Shown here piece after piece: positions 8,585 to 17,646 of a DNA stretch of 64,000 bases. Both the position numbers and the translations under genes were made by a program. The notes beneath the pieces are model-generated. The model was not told where the DNA came from, searched no databases, and saw nothing but the letters and a program-made list of their open reading frames with translations. Location of the stretch: contig CAZSNF010000001.1 in NCBI GenBank assembly GCA_964608315.1, positions 200,158-264,157 of the forward strand. The letters are read 5' to 3'. How positions within the stretch are numbered: position 1 is the first letter of the stretch; each line of letters opens with the position of its first letter. The DNA is from VXPQ01 sp964608315 (lineage in GTDB: Bacteria > Bacteroidota > Rhodothermia > Rhodothermales > VXPQ01).

Positions 8585-11017
8585 ATGGCTTTACCCTCAG
8601 GCAAAAAACATAACCGGCGGCAGACTTCCGACGAAAAGGCTCATGGCGCATCTGCGGGCCGCATGCACGAAGTGCTTGGCCTGATTTCGATGACCCTGAC
8701 CTTTCTGGTTTGCCTGGCCCTGATCACCTACCAGGCCGCCGACGATATCATCGTTCGAGGCAGTACGCTGGGCGACACATTCATTCCCGGAGAAAACCAG
8801 GTATCGAATATGCTTGGCCTGGCGGGCGCCTGGATCGCGTATTGGTGCGTCCCGCGTTTTCTGGGCTATCCGGTCGTGTTGCTGTCGGGATTTTTGTGCA
8901 TGACAGGGTATCTGCTGTTCCGGCGCCGCGCAAGCGTCAGACTGGTTTCGACGGGTATTCTCGTTTTTTCGATTGTTTTCGCCGCAGCGGCTTTTTTCGG
9001 CTGGGCCGCACTGGTTTTCGACGCGGAACTTGACTTGTGGAGCGGGCGGCTGGGACTGGGCGTGGCCGGATGGCTCCAGCATGTTTTTGGCGCAGTCGGA
9101 TCCGCGGCGATTCTTGCCCTGTGTCTTCTCGTTGCGTTCCTGTTGTTGGCCGAACCCGATTTGCAGGCCTTTTTCGACAAGGTCGGAACCTGGAATGCTT
9201 CCAGAAAAACTGTTGCTGCGAAGCGCCGCGCCGCGCATAAAAAACGCAGGGAAGAAAAGCGCAAGACCAAAGCGGCGAAAGAAGCCGCGCGGAAAAACAA
9301 GAAGGAACGCCTTGCCCAAACGGCTCCCGAGTCGCTGTCCCCTCCCCCGTCCGCCGCGACGCCCGCTTCCGAGGAATCGAACCGTACGCTGAACGACACG
9401 TTTCGCGACGAGCCCCTTCCGTCCCCGGACGCCGGAGACGCTCCCGAAAAGGATATTGAAATACATGTCCGGGAGCGCATAGAGGAGGAACATGCGAGCA
9501 GGGTGCAGCGGCGCATGGATATTCCCGACGAAAATCTTGCGCACAAGTATCGTTTTCCCCCCGTAAAACTGCTGGACGAACGCGACGCCGACGAAATCCC
9601 CATCGACTACGACGAACTGGAAGAAAACAAACGGATTCTGCTCGACAAACTTGATACGTACGGCATTGAAATACAGGAGATCAACGCCGTTGTGGGGCCG
9701 ACCGTTACGTTGTACGAATTGACCCCTGCCCCGGGCGTGAAGATCAACCGCATCACCGCCCTCGAAAACGATCTGGCCATGGCGATGGCGGCAAGGGGCA
9801 TCCGGATTATTGCGCCTATCCCCGGAAAATCCGCTGTGGGCGTGGAAATACCCAATCGCCGTCGCGAACTTGTCCGTATCCGCGATGTGATCGGGACCGC
9901 GCGGTTCCGGGATTCCGATATGGCGTTGCCCGTGCCTGTCGGCAAAACCATTGAGGGCGAAGTGTTCATGATCGACCTGGCGAAACTGCCCCACCTGCTT
10001 ATCGCCGGCGCGACGGGATCAGGCAAATCTGTAGGACTCAACACCTTGATTACCGGATTGATTTATGCCTGTCACCCCGCCAATTTGAAGTTCGTCATGA
10101 TCGATCCCAAAAAGATCGAATTGCAACAATACAAGTATATCGTAGATCATTATGTGGCGATGCCGGAAAACAGCGAGGAGCCGATCATTACCGACGTGAG
10201 TCAGGCGCTGGGCGTACTCAAGTCCTGTGAACGCGAGATGGAACTGCGTTACGATCTGTTTTCCGCGGCCCAGGTCCGCTCCATCAGGGATTACAACGAA
10301 AAGGTGCAGTCCGGGGGGCCCGAGACAGAAGATTCTCTCCGGCATTTGCCGTATATCGTGGTGATCATAGATGAGCTGGCCGACCTTATGATGTTGGCGG
10401 GCAAGGACATAGAGGCTCCTATAGCCCGTCTCGCCCAGATGGCCCGCGCCGTGGGCATACATCTTGTGCTGGCTACGCAACGTCCGTCTGTCGATGTGAT
10501 TACGGGATTAATCAAGGCGAATTTTCCCGCCCGCATCGCGTATCAGGTGGCTTCCAAGGTGGATTCCCGCACCATTCTCGACCAGAACGGCGCGGAAGGA
10601 CTCGTAGGCAATGGCGATCTTTTGTATATGCTTGGAAGCCGGGCCATTCGCTTGCAGGGGCCGTATATCGCCTCGGAGGAAGTGGATGGCATCGTGAATT
10701 TCGTGGCGCAGCAGCAAGGGGCCGGTCCCTATGCGCTCCCTCCTTTCGGAGACGAGGCCGGTCCTGGCGCGGCGGGCGGCGTGGATGATGCGGATCCGTT
10801 CTTCGAAGAGGCGGCCCGGATTCTTGTGCGCGCGCGGCAGGGTTCGGTTTCGCTCCTGCAACGCAAATTGTCTATCGGATATACGAGAGCCGCCCGCATT
10901 GTGGATCAACTTGAAAAAGCAGGCATAGTGGGCCGCTTCGCAGGATCCAAGGCGCGCGACGTGCTCGTGGAGTCCGAGGAGGAACTGGAGGCCTTGCTTG
11001 CAGACATCGGAAATTAA
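8585..11017 (+). CDS. ftsK: DNA translocase FtsK/SpoIIIE
   Basis: 810 residues. Membrane-anchored ATPase that pumps chromosome termini through the septum and activates dimer resolution. The N-terminal third contains four hydrophobic stretches (about 33-55, 78-118, 120-150, 158-180), then a Lys/Ala/Glu-rich linker. The alpha/beta motor domain carries Walker A GATGSGKS at 475-482, VIIDELADLMM (Walker B) and ATQRPSVDVITGLIKANFPARIA. A C-terminal winged-helix gamma domain (FEEAARILVRARQGSVSLLQRKLSIGYTRA) recognises KOPS-like sites. The start at 8585 lies directly behind repeat B1 with only AAGG abutting the ATG, so initiation is uncertain; Met27 (RMHEVLGL) is an alternative. Confidence 0.95.
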   Translation: MALPSGKKHNRRQTSDEKAHGASAGRMHEVLGLISMTLTFLVCLALITYQAADDIIVRGSTLGDTFIPGENQVSNMLGLAGAWIAYWCVPRFLGYPVVLLSGFLCMTGYLLFRRRASVRLVSTGILVFSIVFAAAAFFGWAALVFDAELDLWSGRLGLGVAGWLQHVFGAVGSAAILALCLLVAFLLLAEPDLQAFFDKVGTWNASRKTVAAKRRAAHKKRREEKRKTKAAKEAARKNKKERLAQTAPESLSPPPSAATPASEESNRTLNDTFRDEPLPSPDAGDAPEKDIEIHVRERIEEEHASRVQRRMDIPDENLAHKYRFPPVKLLDERDADEIPIDYDELEENKRILLDKLDTYGIEIQEINAVVGPTVTLYELTPAPGVKINRITALENDLAMAMAARGIRIIAPIPGKSAVGVEIPNRRRELVRIRDVIGTARFRDSDMALPVPVGKTIEGEVFMIDLAKLPHLLIAGATGSGKSVGLNTLITGLIYACHPANLKFVMIDPKKIELQQYKYIVDHYVAMPENSEEPIITDVSQALGVLKSCEREMELRYDLFSAAQVRSIRDYNEKVQSGGPETEDSLRHLPYIVVIIDELADLMMLAGKDIEAPIARLAQMARAVGIHLVLATQRPSVDVITGLIKANFPARIAYQVASKVDSRTILDQNGAEGLVGNGDLLYMLGSRAIRLQGPYIASEEVDGIVNFVAQQQGAGPYALPPFGDEAGPGAAGGVDDADPFFEEAARILVRARQGSVSLLQRKLSIGYTRAARIVDQLEKAGIVGRFAGSKARDVLVESEEELEALLADIGN

Positions 11018-11030
11018 GGACACAAGGTTT

Positions 11031-12164
11031 ATGTCGTCTTTTCCTGTCGTAGGCATTCTTGGCGGCGGGCAACTGGCCCGGATGACTGCTCTCGCCGCGC
11101 GGCGCATGGGTTTCGACGTACGTTTTTTACTTCCGGAACCGGCGGGCCCGGTGCGGGACCTTGGGCCGTCCTTCACGGGCGACTGGACCGACCCGGACGT
11201 GCTCCGCGAATTCGGCATGGGCTGTACCGTAGTTACGGCCGAGAGCGAATGGACGCCGGTCCACGAAGCCGAGGAGGCTTTGCAGGGGCAGGTTCCTGTG
11301 CGCCCCGGCTCCTTTACGCTCGATATTATCCGGCATAAGGGGCGTCAAAAAACCTGGTTGCGCAATGCAGGGCTGCCTGTGCCCGAATTCGCCTGTTGCG
11401 CCACGCTCGACGAGGCCCTCGACGCCGCGAACCGGTTCGGGTATCCCGTACTCGCCAAAAAATACACCCATGCCTACGACGGCTACGGCAACCGGACCGT
11501 TCGTTCCGACGAAGAACTGCGGGCGGCGTGGGATCGCCTTGCTGCGGAAGACGGTCTGCTGGTAGAAATATTCGTTGCGTTTCGGAGAGAACTCTCCGTG
11601 CTGGCTGCGCGCCGCCCCGGGGGCGAACATGTCGCGTATCCTGTGGCGGACACGGAGCAGCGCGATCATCGGTGCTATGCGGTAGAAGTTCCTTCCCGCA
11701 TTATGGACGCCGAGGCCCGGGAAGCGCAGCGGACAGGCCTTGCCGCAGTGGAGGCCGTTCGGGGAACGGGGCTTGTCGCCGTAGAACTTTTTCATACGGA
11801 AGACGGGCGCATCCTGATCAACGAGTTGGCTCCGCGCCCGCACAATACGGGACATTATTCTATAGAGGGAAGCCACACCTCCCAATTCGAAAATCATCTT
11901 CGGGCTGTGCTGGATATGCCGCTGGGCGACCCGGCCTTGCGCGTTCCCGCCGCTGTTATGGTCAACGTACTGGGCCGCTGCGAGGGCGCGTCGTCCCCCG
12001 GGGGATTGGAAGAGGCTCTGTCGGTTTCCGGCGCGGCGGTGCATTTGTACGGCAAAACGGAAACCAGAACGAATCGTAAAATGGGGCATGTCACGGTTAC
12101 GGGCGACGACCGCAGCGACGCGCGCCAGCGCGCCGAGCGGGCCGCCGCCTGCCTTCGCTTGTAA
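11031..12164 (+). CDS. purK: 5-(carboxyamino)imidazole ribonucleotide synthase
   Basis: 377 residues, ATP-grasp enzyme converting AIR, bicarbonate and ATP to N5-CAIR in purine synthesis. Seen: N-terminal GILGGGQLARM, the ATP-grasp region YPVLAKKYTHAYDGYGN, EIFVAFRRELSVLAARR and the C-terminal active-site segment LINELAPRPHNTGHYSIE. Start at 11031 (MSSFPVVGILGGGQ) is 13 bp after ftsK; an upstream in-frame ATG inside ftsK is not needed. purE follows after 36 bp, the usual purK-purE partnership in the opposite order from E. coli. Confidence 0.95.
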   Translation: MSSFPVVGILGGGQLARMTALAARRMGFDVRFLLPEPAGPVRDLGPSFTGDWTDPDVLREFGMGCTVVTAESEWTPVHEAEEALQGQVPVRPGSFTLDIIRHKGRQKTWLRNAGLPVPEFACCATLDEALDAANRFGYPVLAKKYTHAYDGYGNRTVRSDEELRAAWDRLAAEDGLLVEIFVAFRRELSVLAARRPGGEHVAYPVADTEQRDHRCYAVEVPSRIMDAEAREAQRTGLAAVEAVRGTGLVAVELFHTEDGRILINELAPRPHNTGHYSIEGSHTSQFENHLRAVLDMPLGDPALRVPAAVMVNVLGRCEGASSPGGLEEALSVSGAAVHLYGKTETRTNRKMGHVTVTGDDRSDARQRAERAAACLRL

Positions 12165-12200
12165 CGCAACATCTTCTTTCCCTACGCACTTTTCTGAATC

Positions 12201-12713
12201 ATGGCTCTTGCAGGCATTACCATGGGATCCCGCTCGGATCTCCCCGTTATGGCCGAAGCGGCGGATGTGCTGCGCGCGCTGGACATATCGTTTGAGGTTC
12301 GCGTACTTTCCGCCCACCGGACGCCCCATCGCATGAGAGAATATGCTCGTACGGCGCATACGCGCGGCGTACGGGTCATTATTGCGGGCGCGGGGGGCGC
12401 CGCCCACTTGCCCGGAATGATTGCGGCCTGGTCTCCCCTACCCGTGATCGGCGTTCCCGTGCCCGGGAAAAAGCTGGATGGCTTTGATTCCTTGCTGTCC
12501 ATCGTTCAAATGCCGCGCGGCGTTCCTGTCGCTACGGTGGCGATCAGCGGCGCCCGGAACGCCGGATTGCTTGCTGCGCAGATTATCGGCGCTTCCGATC
12601 AGGCTGTGCTGGAGCGAATCATAGCGTACAAGGCTCAGATGGCGCGACAGGTGGAGGAAATGGACGCCTCCGTGGCCGCCGAGCTGGAAGAAATGCTCAA
12701 AAAACCTGATTGA
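12201..12713 (+). CDS. purE: N5-CAIR mutase (class I PurE)
   Basis: 170 residues, normal length. Rearranges N5-CAIR to CAIR, the step after PurK. Conserved class I motifs: GITMGSRSDLPVM near the N-terminus, VLSAHRTPHRM, IIAGAGGAAHLPGM, IGVPVPGKKLDGFDSLLSIVQMP and NAGLLAAQI. The gene ends an operon-like run (ftsK-purK-purE) with a hairpin directly downstream. Confidence 0.96.
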   Translation: MALAGITMGSRSDLPVMAEAADVLRALDISFEVRVLSAHRTPHRMREYARTAHTRGVRVIIAGAGGAAHLPGMIAAWSPLPVIGVPVPGKKLDGFDSLLSIVQMPRGVPVATVAISGARNAGLLAAQIIGASDQAVLERIIAYKAQMARQVEEMDASVAAELEEMLKKPD

Positions 12714-12737
12714 CAAGGTTGATAAGGCCGGGCCTCG

Positions 12738-12770
12738 GGCTACGGATGCAAACCGCAGCCTTAATTATTT
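12738..12770 (+). terminator. putative terminator after purE
   Basis: GGCTaCGG...CCGcAGCC forms a hairpin from 12739 to 12760 followed by an A/T-rich TTAATTATTT run, 25 bp after the purE stop. The stem contains an unpaired base on each side, so strength is uncertain. Confidence 0.45.
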
Positions 12771-12811
12771 AATTCCGAAATATTTTCACCTTATTATTTT
12801 AACCTAATCCC

Positions 12812-13014
12812 TTGAATTCAGGGTATGCCGCCGGGCGTCATATTGTCTGTGGATGAAAAATGCGACCTGTGGCGCGCCTTTTCACGAATACATAAGGGTG
12901 CGCAGGCCATGGGCTGGCAGGGGGATTTGGGGCCCGATGTTTCGCTCAAAAGCGCACCACAGGCCCATTCCCCGCTCCACCCTGTGCCAGCACGCCCGCC
13001 GCAGTCCCTGATCC
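12812..13014 (+). repeat. type A dispersed repeat, copy A2 (decayed ends)
   Basis: Convergent purE/GWxTD junction. The A core is intact: arms 12866-12893 and 12937-12966 (CCTGTGGCGCGCC... / ...AGCGCACCACAGGCCC) enclose ATAAGGGTGCGCAGGCCATG in class 1 orientation. Outer ends are only recognisable by weak similarity (left TTGAATTCAGGGTATGCC; right GTCCCTGATCCCCAGCC). This element fills most of the 307-bp gap; no gene is seen. Confidence 0.7.
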
Positions 13015-13020
13015 CCAGCC

Positions 13021-15459
13021 TTACTCCAGAAAAAGGTCCGTCGTCCGCTCGACGCTTTTTCCGGTTGCGAGGTCGCGAACGCGCAAGGCGAGGGTGTACA
13101 ATCCCGGCGCCTGATTCGTTGCGTCGAGGATAAGGTAATTCGTTTCGTCTGGCGACGACCCCGCCCCGGGCACGCTCACGGATACGCCGCCCCCGCGTCC
13201 GCCAAAGAGATTTTTCACGAACCGCGCTACGCCTTTCGTATTATCCCGGGGCGCGAGGCGGGCTTCCATTTCGTACCGGGTCGCCCCGTTTTCGTCCAGG
13301 GCCAACCGGTATATCTCGAAAAAGAGATAAATCGGCTGGCGATGCGAGAATACGTTCCACGGGGCAGGCGTAATGGAAAATCCGGCCCGTTGCAAGACGC
13401 CGCCTCCCGGATCCGCAGGGCTATCTTCCTCAATCCCGTAGGCCAGCATCAGGTCGCTGACCTGGAGCTGGTCCTGCCCGAAGTCAGGTACGTCAATGCT
13501 TCTTCGCTGCACCGCAACCGTGGCGCCGCTGGTCGTTTCGAATTCCATGGATACCTCGTGCCGCCCCGACGGCGCCGCCATGACCTGCGCTCCTGTCCAG
13601 AGGTGCGCATCCTCGAAGGAGCGCATCTGCTCGCGCTGAAGTCCATAGATCGTTTGTCGCCGTTCAACCAGAATGTCCCGGTTTTCACTCACAAGAAACG
13701 CCCCGATCCGCGCCGATATATCTATGGTTTCCCGTTGTCGCCCGTCTTCGGAAATCGGAATGCCATACGATACGTACAGATCCGCCTTCCCCTCGCTTCC
13801 CTTGAAGGCGCTGGTCACGAACGGAATATCCACGCGGCGACCGGACGTCTCGTATTCGTAGCGTTCGGGCGTCCGGGCGATCGTTTCTTTCGCGGCGAGC
13901 GAGTAATCGTTCAGCCAGCTCGGAACCCCGGCGGACATATCCGAAGCGCTGGGGGAATACAGCCGGTATTCTCCATTCCTGAACGGGTCCTCGAATACGA
14001 ACCGAAAATCGCCGTAGTCCCATATATTGAACGTGTTTGCCTCCGCCAGCATGTCGAAATCGCCGCCGAGGTGCGCCCCGCGCGGGGTAAAGTTCATATC
14101 GGACGGCGTTAATACGGATCGCGGATCGCTTCGGGACGTAGGCGCTGTCCCGAGGTCCCGTATCCCCGACGAACTCCCGGGCACAATCACGACGTCGCGC
14201 TCCGGCGGCCCATATCGTACGAGAATATGGCCCCGTTCCGTATCCCAGCCGCGCAAGCCGAGCGCTTCGCTGCCGTACAGCAGATCGGCGTATACGAGGC
14301 GGGCGTAGTGTTCGATTTTTCGTTCGTTCCAGGGCGTGAGATAGCGCGGGTCCTTGCTTGCCCAAAAGCGTGCGGCGTAAGAAACGGGGTTTTCCTCGTA
14401 CGGTTCTTCTTCCTCGGGCAAAAGCAGCAAGGCGAGGGTTTCGAATACGTTTTTTTCTTCGGGCTCCATATAGCGCAACGCTGTCCCGAACGAATTGGCG
14501 GCCCCCTCCTGGTCGCCTCCGTACGCCTGGGCCAGCCCCAGGTATAGCCATGTGGAAGGCAGTTCGGGGAAAAAGGCGTACATGCCGGCGAGCATCTCTC
14601 GCGCGGCGGCGTATTCACCTTTCAGGGCATATAACTTCATGAGTTGCCGGTACGCCGGAAGGCTTTGGGGATCGGAGGTCAGGGCGCTTCCAAAATGCGC
14701 GACCGCGCGTTCATACGCCCCTTGCGCCCGCCGCGACAAATCCATGATCGGCACCCCCTGCTCTTCCAGTTGCTCCACGTCGAAGCGGTCTGCGAGAAAT
14801 ACGCGCCCGGGATCGTCTATGAACGCGGGCATGGTTCCGGGCGGACCCGCTTGCGTATCGCTGAAGCCTTCTTCCGCTTCAAGGTCTTCCTGCAACGGCG
14901 CCTGCATGGCCAGCGGAGGATCTCCCAGCGCCATGGCCCTCTGGCTTCCGCGGTGCAAATTACCGCTGAAGGTCATGCTGGGAAACATGATGGCGTTGCG
15001 GTAACGCCAGAAGTCGCGAATAAAGAGCGTACCCAACTCCTCGTGCGCGAATGCATTCGTGGAGTCGATAGCGAGAATTTTTCTGGATAGGGCAATGCGC
15101 CGCTGTTCGAGGATGCGTTCCTTGACGAGGTTCCGCGATTCCTGGCGTAATTGCGCCAGTTTGGCGACCAGGTACTCGATATTGTCCGGCTCGATCCGGA
15201 TCGCCTCGTCCAGTGCGTCCTCCGCCTTCCCCGGGTCCGCCAAAGGCGTTTCGGTATACAGGCGGGCAAGCAAGTAATGCGCTTCGGCTCGGTCCGGCTC
15301 CGACTCCGTAACGCGCAACAAGGCTTGTTCGGCTTGTTCGTACGATGCGCCCTCGAAGGCCAGGCGGCCTTCTTCCATCTTGCTATCTGTCGATTGGGCG
15401 AGGACGGCGGGCGCCAGGCCGCAAAAGCCGAGAAGAAAAACGAGGAGCGGCGCGCGCAT
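13021..15459 (-). CDS. exported TPR / GWxTD-domain protein
   Basis: 812 residues. Signal peptide about 1-21 (LLVFLLGFCGLAPAVLA-Q). TPR-like repeats follow to about residue 320 (GASYEQAEQALLRV, AEAHYLLARLYTET, PAYRQLMKLYALKGEYAAA). A GWxTD domain sits around residue 402 (GLRGWDTERGHILVRYGPPE), preceded by DPRYLTPWNERKIEHYARLVYAD. The C-terminal part is beta-rich with no known active site. GWxTD proteins are found mainly in Bacteroidota, Acidobacteriota and related groups and have no established function. It is the last gene behind tyrS; the 35-bp gap is almost entirely a solo repeat end lying just upstream of its ATG. Confidence 0.8.
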   Translation of the reverse strand: MRAPLLVFLLGFCGLAPAVLAQSTDSKMEEGRLAFEGASYEQAEQALLRVTESEPDRAEAHYLLARLYTETPLADPGKAEDALDEAIRIEPDNIEYLVAKLAQLRQESRNLVKERILEQRRIALSRKILAIDSTNAFAHEELGTLFIRDFWRYRNAIMFPSMTFSGNLHRGSQRAMALGDPPLAMQAPLQEDLEAEEGFSDTQAGPPGTMPAFIDDPGRVFLADRFDVEQLEEQGVPIMDLSRRAQGAYERAVAHFGSALTSDPQSLPAYRQLMKLYALKGEYAAAREMLAGMYAFFPELPSTWLYLGLAQAYGGDQEGAANSFGTALRYMEPEEKNVFETLALLLLPEEEEPYEENPVSYAARFWASKDPRYLTPWNERKIEHYARLVYADLLYGSEALGLRGWDTERGHILVRYGPPERDVVIVPGSSSGIRDLGTAPTSRSDPRSVLTPSDMNFTPRGAHLGGDFDMLAEANTFNIWDYGDFRFVFEDPFRNGEYRLYSPSASDMSAGVPSWLNDYSLAAKETIARTPERYEYETSGRRVDIPFVTSAFKGSEGKADLYVSYGIPISEDGRQRETIDISARIGAFLVSENRDILVERRQTIYGLQREQMRSFEDAHLWTGAQVMAAPSGRHEVSMEFETTSGATVAVQRRSIDVPDFGQDQLQVSDLMLAYGIEEDSPADPGGGVLQRAGFSITPAPWNVFSHRQPIYLFFEIYRLALDENGATRYEMEARLAPRDNTKGVARFVKNLFGGRGGGVSVSVPGAGSSPDETNYLILDATNQAPGLYTLALRVRDLATGKSVERTTDLFLE

Positions 15460-15462
15460 TGC

Positions 15463-15483
15463 GATCAGAGTGTCCTTAAGGAT
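15463..15483 (-). repeat. solo repeat end upstream of the GWxTD gene
   Basis: On the minus strand TTAAGGACACTCTGATC ends 3 nt before the ATG at 15459. It equals the terminal repeat of the A/B elements and brings an AAGGA that may serve as ribosome binding site, though 13 nt from the start codon is rather far. Confidence 0.65.
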
Positions 15484-15494
15484 AATGGTTCCGC

Positions 15495-16733
15495 TCAGGC
15501 GTCGCCTTCGTCGTCCTCTCGAACAATGCGGGCAAAGCGGCGCTTGCCCGCCTTGATCACGAACGAAGGGCCTGTCTGGATATCCATTTCCATCCGCGCG
15601 TCGGATATTTTTTCCCCGTCGATGGAAACAGCCTTTTGCGCAATCAGCCGCCGGGCTTCCCCGTTCGAACTCGTAAGTCCGGCGCGGGTCATCAGATCGA
15701 GGACGCCCATCCGGGACCCGTCCTCCGGAGCGAAGCGGACATTTTTTATGTTCTCCGGGAGGCCGCCCCGGATTACGGTTCGCTCGAAATGGCGACGCGC
15801 CTGGTCCGCCGCCTCCTCTCCGTGGTACATGCTTGCGAGCGTCCAGGCAAGCCGGTGCTTCGCATTGCGGGGTTCCCGGCTTGTCGCTGCGCGTATGGCG
15901 GGAAGTTCTTCCGTCGGTACGTTCGTAGCGAGCTCGAACCAGGGATAGATCAGTTCGTCCGGAACGGAAAGGGTTTTCCCGTACATCTCTTCGGGAGATT
16001 CCGAAATCCCGATATAGTTATCGAGCGACTTGGACATTTTTTCGACGCCGTCCGTGCCGGGCAGAATAGGCGTCATGATACACGCCTGCGGCTCCATTCC
16101 TTCCGATTGCTGCACCGCTCGCCCCACGAGCAGGTTGAATTTCTGATCCGTTCCGCCCAACTCTATATCGGCCCGGACAGCGACCGAGTCCTGGGCCTGG
16201 GCAAGCGGATACAAAAATTCGTGAATGCCTATGGGCTCGCCGGACTTGTACCGCTTTTCGAAATCGTCGCGCTCCAGCATCCGCGCCACCGTGTATTTGC
16301 CGGCCAGTTGAATCACGTCGCCGAACCTCAGTTTGCCCAGCCATTCCGAGTTGTAGACGATGCGGGTGCGTTCCGGGTCCAGAATGCGCGACGCTTGCTC
16401 GAAGTAGGATCGCCCGTTTTCCCGGGTTTCTTCGACGGTCAACGCAGGCCGCCCCTGAGACCGACCGCTCGGATCGCCGATCATTCCCGTAAAATCTCCG
16501 ACTATGAGCACGGCGCGATGCCCCAGATCCTGAAACTGCCGCAGTTTCCGGAGCACCACAGAGTGTCCCAGATGCAGATCGGGACGACTTGGGTCGCAGC
16601 CCAGCTTGACAATAAGCGGTTCCCCCGTTTCTTCCGCCTTGCGGAGTTTCCCGGTCAGGGCGTCTTTCGGAACGATTTCGGCTACGCCTCGCTCGATTCG
16701 CGCAAGTTGTTTGTCGATCGGCGGAAATTTCAT
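15495..16733 (-). CDS. tyrS: tyrosyl-tRNA synthetase
   Basis: 412 residues. Class I synthetase charging tRNA-Tyr. The HIGH motif is HLGH at 54-57 (PDLHLGHSVV), the KMSKS loop is at 232-236 (EKMSKSLDN), and the tyrosine/tRNA binding stretch ELGGTDQKFNLLVGR is present. A C-terminal S4 RNA-binding domain (GLTSSNGEARRLIAQKAVSIDG) is complete. HLGH and the overall pattern fit the TyrZ-type branch. The start at 16733 (MKFPPIDKQLAR) is preferred over an upstream extension that would overlap smpB. Confidence 0.95.
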   Translation of the reverse strand: MKFPPIDKQLARIERGVAEIVPKDALTGKLRKAEETGEPLIVKLGCDPSRPDLHLGHSVVLRKLRQFQDLGHRAVLIVGDFTGMIGDPSGRSQGRPALTVEETRENGRSYFEQASRILDPERTRIVYNSEWLGKLRFGDVIQLAGKYTVARMLERDDFEKRYKSGEPIGIHEFLYPLAQAQDSVAVRADIELGGTDQKFNLLVGRAVQQSEGMEPQACIMTPILPGTDGVEKMSKSLDNYIGISESPEEMYGKTLSVPDELIYPWFELATNVPTEELPAIRAATSREPRNAKHRLAWTLASMYHGEEAADQARRHFERTVIRGGLPENIKNVRFAPEDGSRMGVLDLMTRAGLTSSNGEARRLIAQKAVSIDGEKISDARMEMDIQTGPSFVIKAGKRRFARIVREDDEGDA

Positions 16734-16782
16734 GGGGTTACGGCTTCCATGAGGCAATGCCTCGCGTTGACGGAAAGGGGGC

Positions 16783-17265
16783 TTAACGACGTACGCTCGA
16801 CGCCCGATCCATGCGGCGTTTGGCTTCTCGCTCGGCGATACTGGCTCGCCGATCATGCACTTTTTTCCCTTTGCAAAGGCCGACCTTCACTTTTGCATAC
16901 CCGTTTTTTACATACACGGACAGCGGAATCGCCGTATAGCCCTTTTGCGAACAGGCTTTGCGCCACTTGCGCAACTCCCGGCGATGCAACAAAAGTCGCC
17001 GGGGACGAACCGGCGAAGGCAGGGTCGAGGCGTCCGCAAATTCGTACGGCGCAATATGGCAATCCATCAGCGTCATCTTGTCCGGCTCGATGCGACACCA
17101 GGCTTCTTGCAGGGAAATTTTTCCCTGCCGGACAGATTTTATCTCGCTCCCCCGCAAAACGATGCCCGCTTCGATGGTTTCCTCGACGCGGTACTCGTGA
17201 TACGCCTTGCGATTTTTCGTAATCGGCGTAATGCTGTCCGAGGTTCTATCCCCTGGGCCCGTCAT
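16783..17265 (-). CDS. smpB: SsrA-binding protein SmpB
   Basis: 160 residues, normal size. Binds tmRNA for trans-translation of stalled ribosomes. Conserved SmpB segments: NRKAYHEY near the N-terminus, GIVLRGSEIKSVRQGKISL, IAPYE, RPRRLLLHRRE, GYTAIPLSVYVKNGYAKVKVGLCKGKK and the basic tail DRRASIAEREAKRRMDRA. The start ATG at 17265 lies inside the last 20 bp of rplS, so translation is probably coupled. Confidence 0.95.
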   Translation of the reverse strand: MTGPGDRTSDSITPITKNRKAYHEYRVEETIEAGIVLRGSEIKSVRQGKISLQEAWCRIEPDKMTLMDCHIAPYEFADASTLPSPVRPRRLLLHRRELRKWRKACSQKGYTAIPLSVYVKNGYAKVKVGLCKGKKVHDRRASIAEREAKRRMDRASSVRR

Positions 17266-17611
17266 GGATTTTTTCTTTGATGCGGGCGGCTTTCCCGCGC
17301 CGGGACCGCAAGAAATAGAGTTTCGCTCGCCGGACGCGCCCCTGCCGAACCCGTTCTATTTTTGCGATTTTCGGCGAATTGATCGGAAAAATCCGTTCCA
17401 CGCCAATTCCGTTGGATATCTTGCGCACCGTAAAGGTCCGGCCTGGTCCTGCGCCTTGTTCGGCAATCACGACGCCCCGGTATTGCTGAATGCGCTCCTT
17501 GTCTCCCTCGACGACGCGCACATGCACGTTTACCGTATCGCCGGGCTTGAATTCCGGAATATCGTCCCGAAGCTGGGTCGTTTCGATGAGTTGCATGAGA
17601 TTCGTAGCCAT
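17246..17611 (-). CDS. rplS: 50S ribosomal protein L19
   Basis: 121 residues, normal length. Sits at the 30S-50S interface. Typical L19 sequence: DDIPEFKPGDTVNVHVRVVEGDKERIQQYRGVVI, FTVRKISNGIGVERIFPINSP and RRAKLYFLRSRRGKAARIKE. Start at 17611 (MATNLMQLIE) is the family start; the upstream ATG at 17641 would add ten unrelated residues. Part of the conserved rpsP-rimM-trmD-rplS order. Confidence 0.96.
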   Translation of the reverse strand: MATNLMQLIETTQLRDDIPEFKPGDTVNVHVRVVEGDKERIQQYRGVVIAEQGAGPGRTFTVRKISNGIGVERIFPINSPKIAKIERVRQGRVRRAKLYFLRSRRGKAARIKEKIHDGPRG

Positions 17612-17646
17612 GGCGCAATGCCTCTGAAAAGGATGATGCAATACAT